Origin: Alviniconcha marisindica
Taxonomy: Eukaryota; Mollusca; Gastropoda; Provannidae
DNA: 64,000 bases
Direction of reading: 5' to 3'
Assembly (NCBI GenBank): GCA_018857735.1
Contig: JABMCL010000598.1
Location: forward strand, 35,001 to 99,000
Shown: piece by piece, positions 1 through 14,635 of the stretch
How the letters are laid out: each line of letters begins with the position of its first letter
How positions within the stretch are numbered: position 1 is the first letter of the stretch
Notes under the pieces: generated by a model
The model's database searches: none
Seen by the model: only the letters and a program-made list of their open reading frames with translations
Told to the model about the DNA's origin: nothing
Made by a program: the position numbers and the translations under genes

Positions 1-1020
1 GCTGAAGGCACAAACGTGCTGATAACGGGGGGCTGACGTCACTGAACCTGTTGATAACGTGGGGCTGACGGCATTACCTTGCTGATAACGTGGTGCTGAA
101 GGCACAAACGTGCTGACAACGCGGGGCTGAAGGCACTACACGTGCTGATAACACGGGGCTGAAGGCACTAAACGTGTTGATAACGTGGTGCTGAAGGCAC
201 AAACGTTCTGATAACGCGGGGCTGAAGGCACTAAACGTGCTGATAATGTGGGCCTGAAGGCACTAAACGTGCCGATAACGTGGTATTGAAGGCTCTAAAC
301 GTGCTGATAACGTTGGGCAGAAGGCACTAAACGTGCTGATAACGTGTGGCTGCAGGCACTAAGCGTGCTGATAACTTGGGGCTGAAAGCACTAAAGATGC
401 TGGTAACTTGGGGCTGAAGGCACTAAACGCGCTGATAACGTGGGGCTGAAGACACTAATGGTGCTGATAACATTGGGCTGAAGGCACTAAACGTGCTGAT
501 AACGTGGGGCTGAAGGCACTAAACGCGCTGATAACGTGGGGCTGAAGACACTAATGGTGCTGATAACATTGGGCTGAAAGCACTAAACGTGCTGATAACG
601 TGGGGCTGAAGGCACTAAACGCGCTGATAACGTGGGGCTGAAGACACTAAAGGTGCTGATAACATTGGGCTGAAGGTGCTAAACGAGCTGATAACATTGG
701 GCTGAAGGCACTAAACGTGCTGATAACTTGGGGCTTACGTCATTAAACGTGCTGATAACGTGGGGCTGACGGCACTAAATGTGCTGATAACTTGGGGCTG
801 TCGTCCCTAAACGTGCTGATAACGTGGGGCTAAAGGCACTAAACGTGCTGTTAACGTTGGGCTGACGTCATTAAACGTGCTGATAACGTGAGGCGGAAGG
901 CACTAAACGTGCTGGTAACGCGGGTCTGAAGGCACTACACGTGCTGATAACACGGGGCTGAAGGCACTAAACGTGCTGATAACGCGGGTCTGAAGGCACT
1001 AAACGTGCTGATAACGCGGG
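1..1020. repeat. Minisatellite, 32-bp unit, about 31 copies (runs off the left edge)
   Basis: Imperfect tandem copies built around gctgataacgtggggctgaa followed by ggcactaaacgt. Several copies diverge at single bases, and some higher-order periodicity is visible at 470-660, where pairs of units recur. No gene seen. Confidence 0.95.
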
Positions 1021-1198
1021 GAAGAGGATGCCGTGCTCATGTGTTATGCCGGATAGAAAGAAGAAGAAAAAAAGAAAGCTACAAGCTCAGTTTGACCTCA
1101 GGTTTGCTGATGGTGGTGTCTCCTGAAATGTTCTCACAGAGAGCTCACCTCAACACCGCATCGTCACTGGGGAACGCTGGGCCACCCCCACTTTGCAT

Positions 1199-1507
1199 AG
1201 GTGTACAGTTGACAGGGGTCTGTTCTGGGTGTACAGTTGGCGGGGGTCTGTTCAGTCTGGGTGTACAGTTGGCGGGGGTCTGTTCTGGGTGTACAGTTGG
1301 CGGGGGTCTGTTCTGGGTGTACAGTTGGCGGGGGTCTGTTCTGGGTGTACAGTTGGCGGGGGTCTGTTCAGTCTGGGTGTACAGTTGGCGGGGGTCTGTT
1401 CTGGGTGTACAGTTGGCGGGGGTCTGTTCTGGGTGTACAGTTGGCGGGGGTCTGTTCAGTCTGGGTGTACAGTTGGCGGGGGTCTGTTCAGTCTGGGTGT
1501 ACAGGAG
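1199..1507. repeat. Minisatellite, 28/32-bp units
   Basis: Tandem copies of gggtgtacagttggcggggg plus tctgttct, with a 4-bp-longer variant that reads tctgttcagtct. About 11 units. Open frames over it on both strands are by-products. Confidence 0.93.
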
Positions 1508-1600
1508 TCTTTCAGTGTGGTGTGTAGTTTTTGTTGTTGTTGTTGTTGTCTGATCTTGGTGTAGAGGGGCCTTTGGAATATATAGCTTGCGGCGGTCTGA

Positions 1601-1601
<1 letters not shown>

Positions 1602-1690
<89 letters not shown>
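1602..1690. repeat. Compound microsatellite (TG)n(AG)n
   Basis: An uninterrupted TG run passes directly into an AG run, which abuts the retroelement-tail duplication starting at about 1691. Confidence 0.95.
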
Positions 1691-1695
<5 letters not shown>

Positions 1696-2205
1696 TGATT
1701 GATTGACTGAACTTTATTACACGAGGATAAAGGTTTAGGCACGAATGCCTGTCGTTCAACCTGTCCTTGAAACAGTTACAAACACTTGTAGATATATATA
1801 TGATCATAGTGGGAAAATCAACGCCAATCGATAATTGTGAACAATACAAAAGCGTAATAAATCAAATCACTGGGATACTATACATGCATATATATATATA
1901 TATATATATATTCGAAACGAAGAAATTTAATATATATATTAGAAACCAAAACAACAACAAAAACAAAAAGAGAGAGAACTCGAACTCCAACTGACTCGAA
2001 AACTTTATTTTACAATGATTGTGGTTTAGGTTCAGTCAAAACCCTGTCCGCACAAAACATAGCATGTTCACAGCGCCAGATGCACGCATGCATACATCAC
2101 ACTGTTACACATTATGAGCATACAACCAGAAATAAGGCAATAGAACATCTGATCAGTTCATATAACTAGTATTGGAAAAGAAAAGAAAAGCCGTCAATGC
2201 TTATC

Positions 2206-2262
<57 letters not shown>

Positions 2263-2771
2263 ATTGATTGATTGACTGAACTTTATTACACGAGGATAAA
2301 GGTTTAGGCACGAATGCCTGTCGTTCAACCTGTCCTTGAAACAGTTACAACACTTGTAGATATATATATGATCATAGTGGGAAAATCAACGCCAATCGAT
2401 AATTGTGAACAATACAAAAGCGTAATAAATCAAATCACTGGGATACTATACATGCATATATATAATATATATATTATATTCGAAACGAAGAAATTTAATA
2501 TATATATTAGAAACCAAAACAACAACAAAAACAAAAGAGAGAGAACTCGAACTCCAACTGACTCGAAAACTTTATTTTACAGTGATTGTGGTTTAGGTTC
2601 AGTCAAAACCCTGTCCGCACAAAACATAGCATGTTCACAGCGCCAGATGCACGCATGCATACATCACACTGTTACACATTATGAGCATACAACCAGAAAT
2701 AAGGCAATAGAACATCTGATCAGTTCATATAACTAGTATTGGAAAAGAAAAGAAAAGCCGTCAATGCTTAT

Positions 2772-2780
<9 letters not shown>
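1691..2780 (-). mobile_element. Two tandem copies (period about 568 bp) of paired LINE 3' tails
   Basis: A segment of about 520 bp plus a GA run occurs twice, at about 1691-2212 and 2262-2780. On the minus strand each copy contains two retroelement-like 3' ends. One ends AATAAAGTTCAGTCAATCAA and the other ends AATAAAGTTTTCGAGTC followed by GAGTTC-type repeats and (CT)n. The second tail is closely related to the plus-strand LINE tail at 20480-20540. No coding remnant is present, so these are 5'-truncated insertions later duplicated together. Each copy also contains an AT run. Confidence 0.75.
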
Positions 2781-2836
<56 letters not shown>

Positions 2837-3847
2837 GTTGGGTTATCCTGCTTCAAAATAAAATTTCAGTGATATAAGTCCGTCATTGACCTCACTGACG
2901 TTTCCGGCTTCTTGACCAGATGTGCAGTTCCCCCCCCCCCCCCCCCCCCCCCCCCCCACCCCCCCCCACCCCCCTTCCAGCCCCCTTCCTCCTCATTCCA
3001 AGTAGCGTCCTATTTCACAGCCGCTGTTGGAACAAGCAGTTAGTACGCAGCCCACACCAATGAGGAGACGACCGGGAAGCTGAGGTCTGTGAGGTCCAGA
3101 CGAAAGAGCAAAGTAAGCCACATTGGGACGGGAAAGGAACGAGAAATCACGACTTTACAAACACCACCCTCTCTAGCAAACTCACGCCACCTTCAAACGA
3201 AGCTTTGGACAAACTGGGCCGCTAAGAACGCTTGAATCCGTTGACAGATGAGGTCGCTTCCAACACAGAGAACGGTGGAGCGCTCAACACTTTTGCGTTT
3301 CTGTGTGAGCCCGCGTCGCTCTTTGCGTTGCTTGTTTAGTCCGAGTCTTTTGCTTCCTGCCCTCTGTGTTGGTCTGTGGTGGTGAGCGGCCTTCACTCGG
3401 CAGCATGCACTGGGCCCTATGCTAAACACAGGCCCCTTCATCACTGAAGTTTACGTTTCCTATAAAAGGAATTACGCGAGAGTATTTTCGACAGAAACGA
3501 TAGGTATGTTGTGAGTTGATAGAGTACGTCTAACTGCGATACTGACCATTATAATAGTAATTTACAATTTTCTGAACACTTCTGATGACTGCCTAGACTA
3601 CAACGGTTCGTGAAGTATTAATGCTTTCTTCCCTAGCTGTTGTAATTTGTGTTGTTAGTCATGGTAGTGGTGTCAGTTCTTTGGGCTGCCTTTTCTTGCG
3701 GTGTTGTGTTGCCGTTTCTGGCCTTCCTCTTCTTCCACATAGCCTACCAACTTAAACACAGTGAAGATTATTGTCAGCTTTTGAGAGGCTAGTGCAGCGT
3801 TGAAGAGAAAGTACGCCGGTTTGAAGTCAGCTGGGGTTGAATATTTA

Positions 3848-3850
<3 letters not shown>
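2781..3850. other. GA run, poly-C tract (2931-2987) and unique sequence without a recognised gene
   Basis: After a GA run (2781-2833) and an almost pure C tract, 2990-3850 is single-copy-looking sequence. I found no protein, RNA gene or known repeat in it. Confidence 0.6.

Positions 3851-3922
<72 letters not shown>
3851..3922. repeat. (TG)n microsatellite
   Basis: Pure TG dinucleotide run. Confidence 0.97.
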
Positions 3923-3924
<2 letters not shown>

Positions 3925-4066
3925 GGGGTGTATATTGGTGGGGATGGGGGGGTCAGATGGGGAGGGCATCAACCCGGACCTTGGGGGTCTCCGGGCTGGT
4001 TGCAGGAAGGGCATTCCAGTCAGCGACGGTAGAGGGTGAATTTGCTGTAGTTAGATTTGGAGGCTG

Positions 4067-4070
<4 letters not shown>

Positions 4071-4137
<67 letters not shown>

Positions 4138-4415
4138 CTCTTCTCTCTCTTCCTCTCTCCTCTCTCCTTTCTCGTCTTCTGTCCAAATCTCTCACTTCCA
4201 AATTTCTTCTCTGCCTTCTGTCTTCTCGAATTCTTCTTCGTCCTCTTCCTCCTTCTCATTTTTTCTCTCTTCCTCTTCCAGTTCTTCTTCCTCTCTTCAC
4301 TCTTTCTTTTCTTCTTCCTCTTCCTCCCCTCCTTGCTTCTGAACTCTTTTTTTTTTTTCTCTTCCTCCCCCTCTTCCTCTTCTTCGTCCTCTTCCCACTC
4401 CCTCTGATCCAGTTC
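4071..4415. repeat. Polypyrimidine (CT/TTC) tract
   Basis: Starts as pure CT and degrades into a mixed C/T strand of over 300 bases with almost no purines. Such a strand bias can form triplex-type structures. Confidence 0.9.
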
Positions 4416-4463
4416 GGTGGAGTCGGCATCAGTGCAACACAGACACAGAGGCCGTAGACGGCC

Positions 4464-4766
4464 GTTGCTGCAGCAGACTGTGCCAGTGTCTGTGGTTGCT
4501 GCAGCAGACTGTGCCAATGTCTGTGTTGCTGCAGCAGACTGTGCCAATGTCTGTGTTGCTGCAGCAGACTGTGCCAATGTCTGTGTTGCTGCAGCAGACT
4601 GTGCCAATGTCTGTGTTGCTGCAGCAGACTGTGCCAATGTCTGTGTTGCTGCAGCAGACTGTGCCAATGTCTGTGTTGCTGCAGCAGACTGTGCCAATGT
4701 CTGTGTTGCTGCAGCAGACTGTGCCAGTGTCTGTGTTGCTGCAGCAGACTGTGCCAGTGTCTGTGG
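4464..4766. repeat. Minisatellite, 30-bp unit, about 10 copies
   Basis: Copies of gttgctgcagcagactgtgc plus caatgtctgt, nearly perfect. The unit is a multiple of three, so several reading frames stay open on both strands. This explains the long spurious frames here. Confidence 0.96.
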
Positions 4767-5022
4767 TTGCAGTCATCAAACCCTTGTGGGTCGGCCTTGC
4801 TGTCTGCCCACAAAGGGACATAATCGGATTTGGACTAGACGGGAGACCACTCTGGGCCTTAATCGCCGCCACGCTTATAAAGCAGCCGCTGAAGCAAAGA
4901 CTTTGCCTTCTTTGGCTCGCTTTCCGGCACCGTCCTCCCAGGAAACCAGCGCTTACAGTGTGGTCGCCCTGATATAACTGCACTGGTGGACCGGGCGTAA
5001 AACACCAATTTACTTACTTACT
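4767..5022 (+). mobile_element. SINE-like element with ACTT-repeat tail
   Basis: Ends ggcgtaaaacaccaatttac followed by ttacttact, a tail resembling the 3' ends (minus strand) of the SINEs at 13340-13651 and 52096-52412. An internal stretch, ctttccggcaccgtcctcc, has relatives at about 12206 and 21749. No clean pol III promoter or target duplication was identified, so its boundaries are approximate. Confidence 0.5.
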
Positions 5023-5076
5023 GCTTAGAGTGTGGCTCCACCCGTGTCCTTCTCCACACTCCACTGCAAGACTCTG

Positions 5077-5080
<4 letters not shown>

Positions 5081-5167
<87 letters not shown>
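5081..5167. repeat. (TG)n microsatellite
   Basis: Pure TG run. Confidence 0.97.
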
Positions 5168-5169
<2 letters not shown>

Positions 5170-5309
5170 TATTAGACAGAGACAGAGGGATAACCATGTC
5201 ACAGTCTGGCTGAACCTCCCCTTAGAGTTTCGGGTTAACCTGGCGCCATTCTGGCTTCATGCCGACTTGACAGTTTGGGTTAACCAGTATGGCTTCACGC
5301 CGGCTGGAC

Positions 5310-5690
5310 AGTCTGGACAGTCTGGCTTCATGCTGACTGCACGGTCTGGCTTCATGCTGACTGGACAGTCTAGCTTCATGCTGACTGGACAGTCTAGCTT
5401 CATGCTGACTGGACAGTCTGGCTTCATGCTGACTGCACGGTCTGGCTTCATGCTGACTGGACAGTCTAGTTTCATGCTGACTGGACAGTCTGGCTTCATG
5501 CTGACCGGACAGTCTGGCGTCATGCTGACCGGACCGTCTGGCGTCATGCTGACCGGACAGTCTGGCGTCAGTGTCATGCTGACTGGATAGTGTGGCTTCA
5601 TGCTGACCGGACAGTCTGGCTTCATGCTGACCGGATAGTCTGGCTTCATGCTGACCGGACACTCTGGCATCATGCTGATCGGACGGTGTG
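5310..5690. repeat. Minisatellite, 24-bp unit, about 15 copies
   Basis: Unit contains ggacagtctggcttcatgct plus gacc. One unit is lengthened around 5570. The 24-bp period keeps frames open on both strands. Confidence 0.94.
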
Positions 5691-5902
5691 GGGTTAGTGC
5701 GGGTCAGCGGCTGACGTTCACGGGCGGGTTGTCGTCCCCTACCGCTCGGTCTAGCTTCACTGCACGCTCAGCCAGCCGCTTTGTCCGACTGAGGGTGGCG
5801 GGCAGCAAGCACGATGACACGTTACGAGCATCTGCAACAATCCTTCTCTCCTACAAGGGTAGGCAGTGCTGCTCTTTGGGCAAATGTACCCATACCCAGA
5901 TA

Positions 5903-6098
5903 GCGCTGTCATTGTGGCCGATGTGGCCTTACCCAGATAACGCTATATTGTGGCCGATGTGGCCTTACCCAGATAACGCTATATTGTGGCCGATGTGGCC
6001 TTACCCAGATAACGCTATATTGTGGCCGATGTGGCCTTACCCAGATAACGCTGTCATTGTGGCCGATGTGGCCGTACTCAGATAACGCTGTCATTGCT
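5903..6098. repeat. Minisatellite, 36-bp unit, about 5 copies
   Basis: Unit contains tgtggccgatgtggccttac plus ccagataacgctatat. Confidence 0.94.
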
Positions 6099-6454
6099 GC
6101 ATTACAGTATTACCCAGGTTGCGCTTTTCTTCAGGGTGGCTCCGGCAATCTTGCCCGGGTAGAATAGCTGCTTCTCTGACTTCTACAGCGATCCCAGTTG
6201 GTGAGAATCCGCGTGCAGAGAATTATAATGAGACAGTGTCATGACAACAGCACCACAAAAAGTTTAAGGAAGAGCTGCTCTACAGAACAGAGACGCCAAT
6301 TAGCACTGTGTGCATTGAGGAGTTTTGTTTTTGTCTTCACTGCGAGGTGCTCAGCAGGACCAGGGTTTAGCAGCGCCCAGCGTGACCCGCCACGGACCAC
6401 TGGACGGTGTGCCCCTCCTCTGCGGCAGTCTACACTTCCTGCTTTTGACCCTTA
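6099..6454. other. Unique spacer, no gene recognised
   Basis: Single-copy-looking sequence between two minisatellites. Nothing supportable was found. Confidence 0.5.
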
Positions 6455-7540
6455 CCATGGCCGTCACAGCAGTCTACAATTCCTCCTTATGACCGTTGCC
6501 ATGGCCGTCACAGCAGTCTACAATTCCTCCTTATGACCGTTGCCATGGCCGTCACAGCAGTCTATAATTCCTGCTTTTGACCGTTGCCATGGCCGTCACA
6601 GCAGTCAACAATTCCTCCTTATGACCGTTGCCATGGCCGTCACAGCAGTCTACAATTCCTGCTTATGACCGTTGCCATGGCCGTCACAGCAGTCTACAAT
6701 TCCTGCTTTTGACCGTTGCCATGGCCGTCACAGCAGTCTACAATTCCTGCTTATGACCGTTGCCATGGCCGTCACAGCAGTCTACAATTCCTACTTATGA
6801 CCGTTGCCATGGCCGTCACAGCAGTCTACAATTCCTGCTTATGACCGTTGCCATGGCCGTCACAGCAGTCTACAATTCCTGCTTATGACCGTTGCCATGG
6901 CCGTCACAGCAGTCTACAATTCCTGCTTATGACCGTTGCCATGGCCGTCACAGCAGTCTACAATTCCTGCTTATGACCGTTGCCATGGCCGTCACAGCAG
7001 TCTACAATTCCTGCTTATGACCGTTGCCATGGCCGTCACAGCAGTCTACAATTCCTGCTTATGACCGTTGCCATGGCCGTCACAGCAGTCTACAATTCCT
7101 GCTTATGACCGTTGCCATGGCCGTCACAGCAGTCTACAATTCCTGCTTATGACCGTTGCCATGGCCGTCACAGCAGTCTACAATTCCTGCTTATGACCGT
7201 TGCCACGGCCGTCACAGCAGTCTACAATTCCTCCTTATGACCCTTACCATGGCCGTCACAGCAGTCTACACTTCTTTCTTATGACCGTTACCATGGCCGT
7301 CACAGCAGTCTACAATTCCTCCTTATGACCGTTACCATGGCCGTCACAGCAGTCTATACTTCTTTCTTATGACCGTTACCATGGCCGTCACAGCAGTCTA
7401 CAATTCCTCCTTATGACCCTTACCATGGCCGTCACAGCAGTCTACACTTCTTTCTTATGACCGTTACCATGGCCGTCACAGCAGTCTACAATTCCTCTTT
7501 ATGACCGTTACCATGGCCGCCACAGCAGTCTATACTTCTT
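6455..7540. repeat. Minisatellite, 44-bp unit, about 25 copies
   Basis: Unit contains gccatggccgtcacagcagt followed by ctacaattcctgcttatgaccgtt in most copies. The right-hand third mixes two unit types (cttctttcttatg and caattcctcctta), giving an alternating 88-bp pattern. A lone relative, accatggccgtgacagcagt, lies at 9796, beyond the LINE. Confidence 0.95.
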
Positions 7541-9796
<2,256 letters not shown>

Positions 9797-9891
9797 CATG
9801 GCCGTGACAGCAGTCGGCCTGACTACACCCAGCTTCTCTTCCCTGCTAATCAGATGCAAATTCAGCCTTCGCACACCACTTGCCTCTAACC

Positions 9892-9922
<31 letters not shown>

Positions 9923-10471
9923 ACACACACCACCCCACACCAGCCCTTTACCTGACACCACGCTGACCTGTTCAGGCAGCTGTGTCGTCATCTACCGCCC
10001 ACCTGCAGCGGACCGTGCCCGTGACCGTCTGTCCAGCTGCCAATCAGCGACCATGGCCAGCGAGTGGCTGTCGTGTCGGTTTGAAGGTCCAGGTAGGTAG
10101 GTAGTGTTGCTTAATGTCCTCAGATCAGTGTCGGTTGACATATTAGGGACAAGCTGAAACCAATGTCGAAGCATGGTTCAATATAACTTTACGTCCACGG
10201 AAACCAGAAGGCTCGTTAGGACGGACAGCCCAGGACGGCCACCTCGACTCTCACACAGCTCCTGAACTATGCTGAAGGTCCAGCCTGCCCACAGGGTGAA
10301 GTAGGGTGCAGTGGTCATCTTCCGCCACACCTTCGCCAAACCGGAGAAGGTCATTAGAAGGTCATTATTCATGATCAACAGATAAGGGAGTTGAATGGGT
10401 TCCACAGCGACAGCACACCGATAACAGATATAAAATAAGAGAGTCGTGAATGTCCTGCGATAACTATCACC
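9797..10471. other. Non-coding stretch with poly-C/CA run and a possible old SINE remnant
   Basis: 9890-9930 is a C run followed by CA repeats. From about 10186, acgtccacggaaaccagaag resembles the tail side of the SINEs at 13340 and 52096 but is diverged. The rest was not recognised. Confidence 0.4.
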
Positions 10472-10833
10472 TGATATGCGAGCAAACAGGCATTGGACAA
10501 TCTGGAATCACCTGGTATGCGAGCAAACAGGCATTGCACAATCTGGAATCACCTGGCATGTCAGCAAACAGGCATTGCACAATCTGGAATCACCTGGCAT
10601 GCGAGCAAACAGGCATTGCACAATCTGGAATCACCTGGCATGCGAGCAAACAGGCATTGGACAATCTGGAATCACCTGGCATGCGAGCAAACAGGCATTG
10701 GACAATCTGGAATCACCTGGCATGCGAGCAAACAGGCACTGCACAATCTGGAATCACCTGGCATGCGAGCAAACAGGCATTGGACAATCTGGAATCACCT
10801 GGCATGCGAGCAAACAGGCATTGGACAATCTGG
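10472..10833. repeat. Minisatellite, 41-bp unit, about 9 copies
   Basis: Unit contains gcgagcaaacaggcattgca plus caatctggaatcacctggcat. Copies differ mainly at gcac/ggac. A 41-bp period shifts frame every unit, so all three forward frames encode the same peptides in turn. Confidence 0.96.
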
Positions 10834-11063
10834 AGCAAGGTTCCGTCTGGGAGAAAGGTGCTCCCCGGAGCCACAGATACGTGCCGCCTTGTCAGACACA
10901 CCTGACCAACTCAGGTGGCAAACAGTGACAGGTCGGTGTGCAAGGGAAACGAGTGAAGCCTTTACAAAGACAGACGGAACAAGAAGATGCTAGCAATAGA
11001 ACTGTGACCAGCACCGCCAAGGTTCCATCAGACTGCTGATGGCAACTCACGATTGAGGAGATA

Positions 11064-11380
11064 ATGGAAATGCACCATTTAGTCGGTTCAGTTCAGTTCA
11101 AGGGAAAGCCCATATGCGCTCCACCCCGTCTCTCTCTCTCAGAAGTTTCCCCAGCGTTGCCTGTGAAACAGTTCCGGTGTTGTCTGACTGGCGATGGCCC
11201 TCTCTCGTCCTTCTCGTCTAGCGCTTCCTCTTTCCACGCCTCTCCTCCAGGCGATCGATGGCGTGATGTCATTTGACTTTGTACCCGCAGGTAGTGTCTC
11301 AAGCTCCGCAACACTTCAGATCTTCTGAGACGCAAGCCGCTTGTGGTGGTTGCTTTGTCCTCCAAAGTCTGTCTGTTCTG
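11064..11380. repeat. Dispersed repeat of unknown family, copy 1
   Basis: The part from about 11240 to 11340 shares an ordered series of blocks with 34300-34410: tccaggcg, then gactttgt or ggctttgt before cccgcag or cctgcag, then aacacttca, ttctgagac or ttccgagac, and gccgcttg or gccacttg. Same orientation, clearly diverged. I cannot assign it to a family. Confidence 0.45.
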
Positions 11381-12503
11381 TCGTTTCGCGTGACTCTAGC
11401 ATGTCCGGGAACCATCCGTATGAAGAGCCAGTAGAGTGAAAGGGGGATAACCCCTAATCACAGTTCGCTAAAGAGTCCTCAAGTCGTGCTCTCGTTCCAC
11501 ATGCACGAGTCGTCAGCTGGCTCCGGAAGAGCTACTTGCCTGTGTTTATGTTTAAACCGGGAAATTCCGTTGTTTTATTAAGAATGCAATGCACGTGACG
11601 TCGAAAACCCGAAACCGATTGACCGCCGCATGACGAGAGTCAATTTGCAAGGGTCAGAGTTCACTTGGAACTCGGTCGAGTCGCGTACATTGTTCCATTC
11701 TGACAGCCTCTGTGATGCAGAATACAAGAAGCTCGAACTTGACTGAAAGCATAGTTAGTTCTGCTTACGTCCAACAACTTATTTTTCACTGAAGTGTGAG
11801 AAGCACCGCCGGACGGTAGCAGCCGTATCGGCGATCCAATGGCCCCTGCCCAGTCGAGAGTTTCCTGTCCCCTCTTCGTTTTATGTGTTGACTAGGATGC
11901 TTGAACAGTTTGTGATCATCAACGGTAGGTGGGACGGCGTCGGCCTGTAAAGGTGTTCGTTGTCTCCTCAGCAGTAGCCGTTATCGGTAACGGCAGCATC
12001 AGAGCTGCCATTTTTACACGGCGTTTAGGCTGCTTGACCGTTAAAAAATGAGACAACTTTGAACACGTTTAGGCCGGCCGAATAGTCCGATCTGCGCTTC
12101 ACACATTCTGATTGTTTCAGTCTCGTCACCGTTTAGGAGTTGAACGTGACTAAGAAAATAATTAGTTCTTGGTGCTGTATATGGACCCCACCCTCCGAGC
12201 ATCGCTTTCCGGCACCTTCCTCCAGACTCTACCAGATTTAGTTACGTCACTGAAGGGGCACTCTTTATCTCCGCGCAGCTGTCCACCGACGCGGTCAGCG
12301 CCCTCCGAAAGGTTCGGGTACTAATATGATTGTAGAAGCAACCTAGCGCCAAAGCACGCACGTAAACATGAGACGCATCCACCCGGGTAAAAAAAAAGAA
12401 GAAAGGTCCGTCTCGATTCAAACGAATGTGGTTTTATTTGTGCTGGTGTAAACTTTGTTGGCGGCTATAAATGACACGTCTTGTTTTGTTTGAGTTGTTT
12501 GTA
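11381..12503. other. Unique sequence without a recognised gene
   Basis: One of the longest repeat-poor stretches in the window. No exon, RNA gene or known element could be supported. It could hold regulatory or untranslated sequence of a neighbouring gene, but nothing specific shows this. Confidence 0.5.
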
Positions 12504-12667
12504 ACAAACTTACTACTGTTTGAGCACCAACAAAAATAAAGCTCGTTAGCTGACAGTTTTCTGGACCCTATGGCGTAACTAAATAACAAACTTACTACTG
12601 TCAGAGCACCAACAAAAAACTGCTCGTTAGCTGACAGTTTTCTGGACCCTATGGCGTGACTAAATAC
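12504..12667. repeat. 82-bp direct duplication
   Basis: Two adjacent copies starting acaaacttactactgt and ending ctatggcgt-actaaata, at 12504 and 12586. They differ at a few bases and short indels. Confidence 0.93.
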
Positions 12668-13339
12668 GGCAGTGGTTGAAGGAAGGGAGCCGTAAACCAG
12701 TGCTTGCAGTTTGCCATCAGCCCTTCACAGCGGCGCCCCACCCTCGCCACTGCATGCCGGGACTGAAAACTCAGTCACGCCAAAGGTCGCTGTGGGCTTC
12801 CCATCTGCCGGAGTGGCTGTAACTGCAGCTGTAACTGACGGGGCTTACAGCAGAAGGATGGGAAGAGAGACGATTAGCTGGCCACAGAAATAGACGCCGG
12901 GAGCCGGCTGGGGCCAGCGAGGATGCTGGCGGCGGATGATGTCGCTTCCAGTTCCCGTTTTGGATCTCTCTTCTCTTCAAACGTTGCCGTCTCTGACCGC
13001 CACGGAGACACCCACGCACTCACTATGACGGAATGTGACTATAAAACGCACTTTCGTTATCACGTGATCATGGAAACAGCATTTTGTCATGTGACCTTGG
13101 AACCGCAGTGGGGTACTGCGGACGCAGAAATTAAGATCCGCTCTGTTGAGAACCTAGAGCTAACAAAAAGAATGTCCTTTTAAAGCCTGGAGTAGGTCAC
13201 GCACACTGTCAGGAATTTCTTCCCATACTTTTCCCCGCAGTTTACCGTGTGGACCCGCGAAATAAACTAGGTCACTGTGCTCATTGTGAATGAGTGCGGA
13301 ACGGGAAGCCAGTCGTGTGTCACCGGGCATCGACAGGGA

Positions 13340-13651
13340 AAAGTAAACATGGTGCTTAACGTCCACAGAAACCGTACGGCTTATTAGGGACGGGGAGAAG
13401 GGGGTGTGGAGGTGGGGGGAGAGGGAGATTATATACCTATCGCTACACTGCCACCATCAGAATGACTCCTGCATTAAGATGGGCAGCGATGAGAGCCATT
13501 TAATGTTTCAGTAGGAAGTGATGGACAAAGTCACAAGACAGTGTCCACAAACCACAACCTTTTTGAAGAGAAAGGAGAGCCGAAGCGGTATCGAACCGAG
13601 GGCCTTCCGCTTACCAGCCTAACGCCTTACCGCTAGGCCAAACCGGCTCAC
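13340..13651 (-). mobile_element. tRNA-derived SINE, copy 1, with 12-bp target duplication
   Basis: On the minus strand the element starts at 13651 with a tRNA-like head. TGGCCTAGCGGTAAGGCG fits a pol III A box and GGTTCGATACC fits a B box. It ends with a tail at 13340 (minus strand ...ggacgttaagcaccatgttt act). It is flanked by perfect 12-bp direct repeats catcgacaggga at 13328-13339 and 13652-13663, which define its borders and show insertion by target-primed reverse transcription. The copy at 52096-52412 is the same family. It needs LINE machinery in trans. Confidence 0.93.
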
Positions 13652-13884
13652 CATCGACAGGGAGGTGGATGGATGGTTTTTAACGTTGGAACAGTGCTGT
13701 GTTGTAATGCGAAGTCTGTCGTCATACGACTGACCGCTTGCAGAGATAGTTATCTCTGACCGTTGACAATACGTCTGACGTCATGTGGCCATGGAAAAGG
13801 GGCTGTTGAGCAGATGTGCCGTCACATGTCAATCTCTGACGCTGACTCGTGCATGTCGCTGCGCCGCGTTTGTCATCACAGCGA

Positions 13885-14034
13885 TGTCGGAGCCTGAGAG
13901 AAGTGCGTTTTCCTCACAGAGATGTCGGGGCCTGAGAGAAATCAGTTTTCCTCACAGGTCGGGGCCTGAGAGAAGTGTGTTTTCCTCACAGAGATGTCGG
14001 GGCCTGAGAGAAATGCGTTTTCCTCCAATGGTGT
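13885..14034. repeat. Minisatellite, about 38-bp unit, 4 copies
   Basis: Unit contains gatgtcggggcctgagagaa plus gtgcgttttcctcacaga. The third unit is shortened. Confidence 0.9.
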
Positions 14035-14164
14035 CTGCCTTTGGAGTGAGAGGGAGACAAAAAGCAGACAGAATTGGATCAGCTGGCATCGGGTCAGAGG
14101 AGGAGTGAATAAAATGGGTATTATCTGGAAGAAAACAAAATGGTGGTGAGCGGCGGAGACCATG

Positions 14165-14330
14165 ATAGAGGACCTAGAGCTAGGGGAAAATGACTGGAAA
14201 CTAGGGGGAACTGCCGGGAACTATTGAGGAACGACTGGGAACTACTATTGAGGAACGACTGGGAACTGGGGGGAACTATTGAGGAACGACTGGGAACTAG
14301 GGAGAGTTCCTGGGAACCATGAGAGAACGC
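14165..14330. repeat. Short irregular repeat
   Basis: Repeated ttgaggaacgactgggaact blocks with spacers of different length, 4-6 copies. Confidence 0.8.
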
Positions 14331-14635
14331 GGACTGCCGACATGGTTGCATGACAAGTAACGCTAGCACCAGGCTGGTTGCACAAGTAACCATCAGAATC
14401 CTGTGTGGCCATCGCGTTGGCTAAGTTGCCGCAACATGCTGGCGCGGTGCACAGAGACTGGCCCAGCCAGCGGTCACTGCATGTGGACAGCTCACAGCCT
14501 GCAACTCTACTCCACCCTAATTCTTGCTTCTTTCGCCAACACCGTCTATTGCAGTTTGCTTTCTTAAGATCTGCTGATGGTTAAAGTGACATGAAGGGTA
14601 CCCAACAGGACCCACTGCGCTAAAGGACTGGCCTC

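Noticed and set aside
4417..4983. Overlapping frames of about 185 codons on both strands
   Set aside because: 30-bp repeat without stops; no protein domain.
12368..12392. Possible first kinase exon (ATG AGA CGC ATC CAC CCG followed by gtaaaa)
   Set aside because: The peptide does not resemble the arginine kinase N-terminus, and nothing links it to 41275.
13560..13651. Stand-alone tRNA gene on the minus strand
   Set aside because: A and B boxes are present, but it is the head of a SINE with tail and target duplications, and a second full copy exists at 52096-52412.
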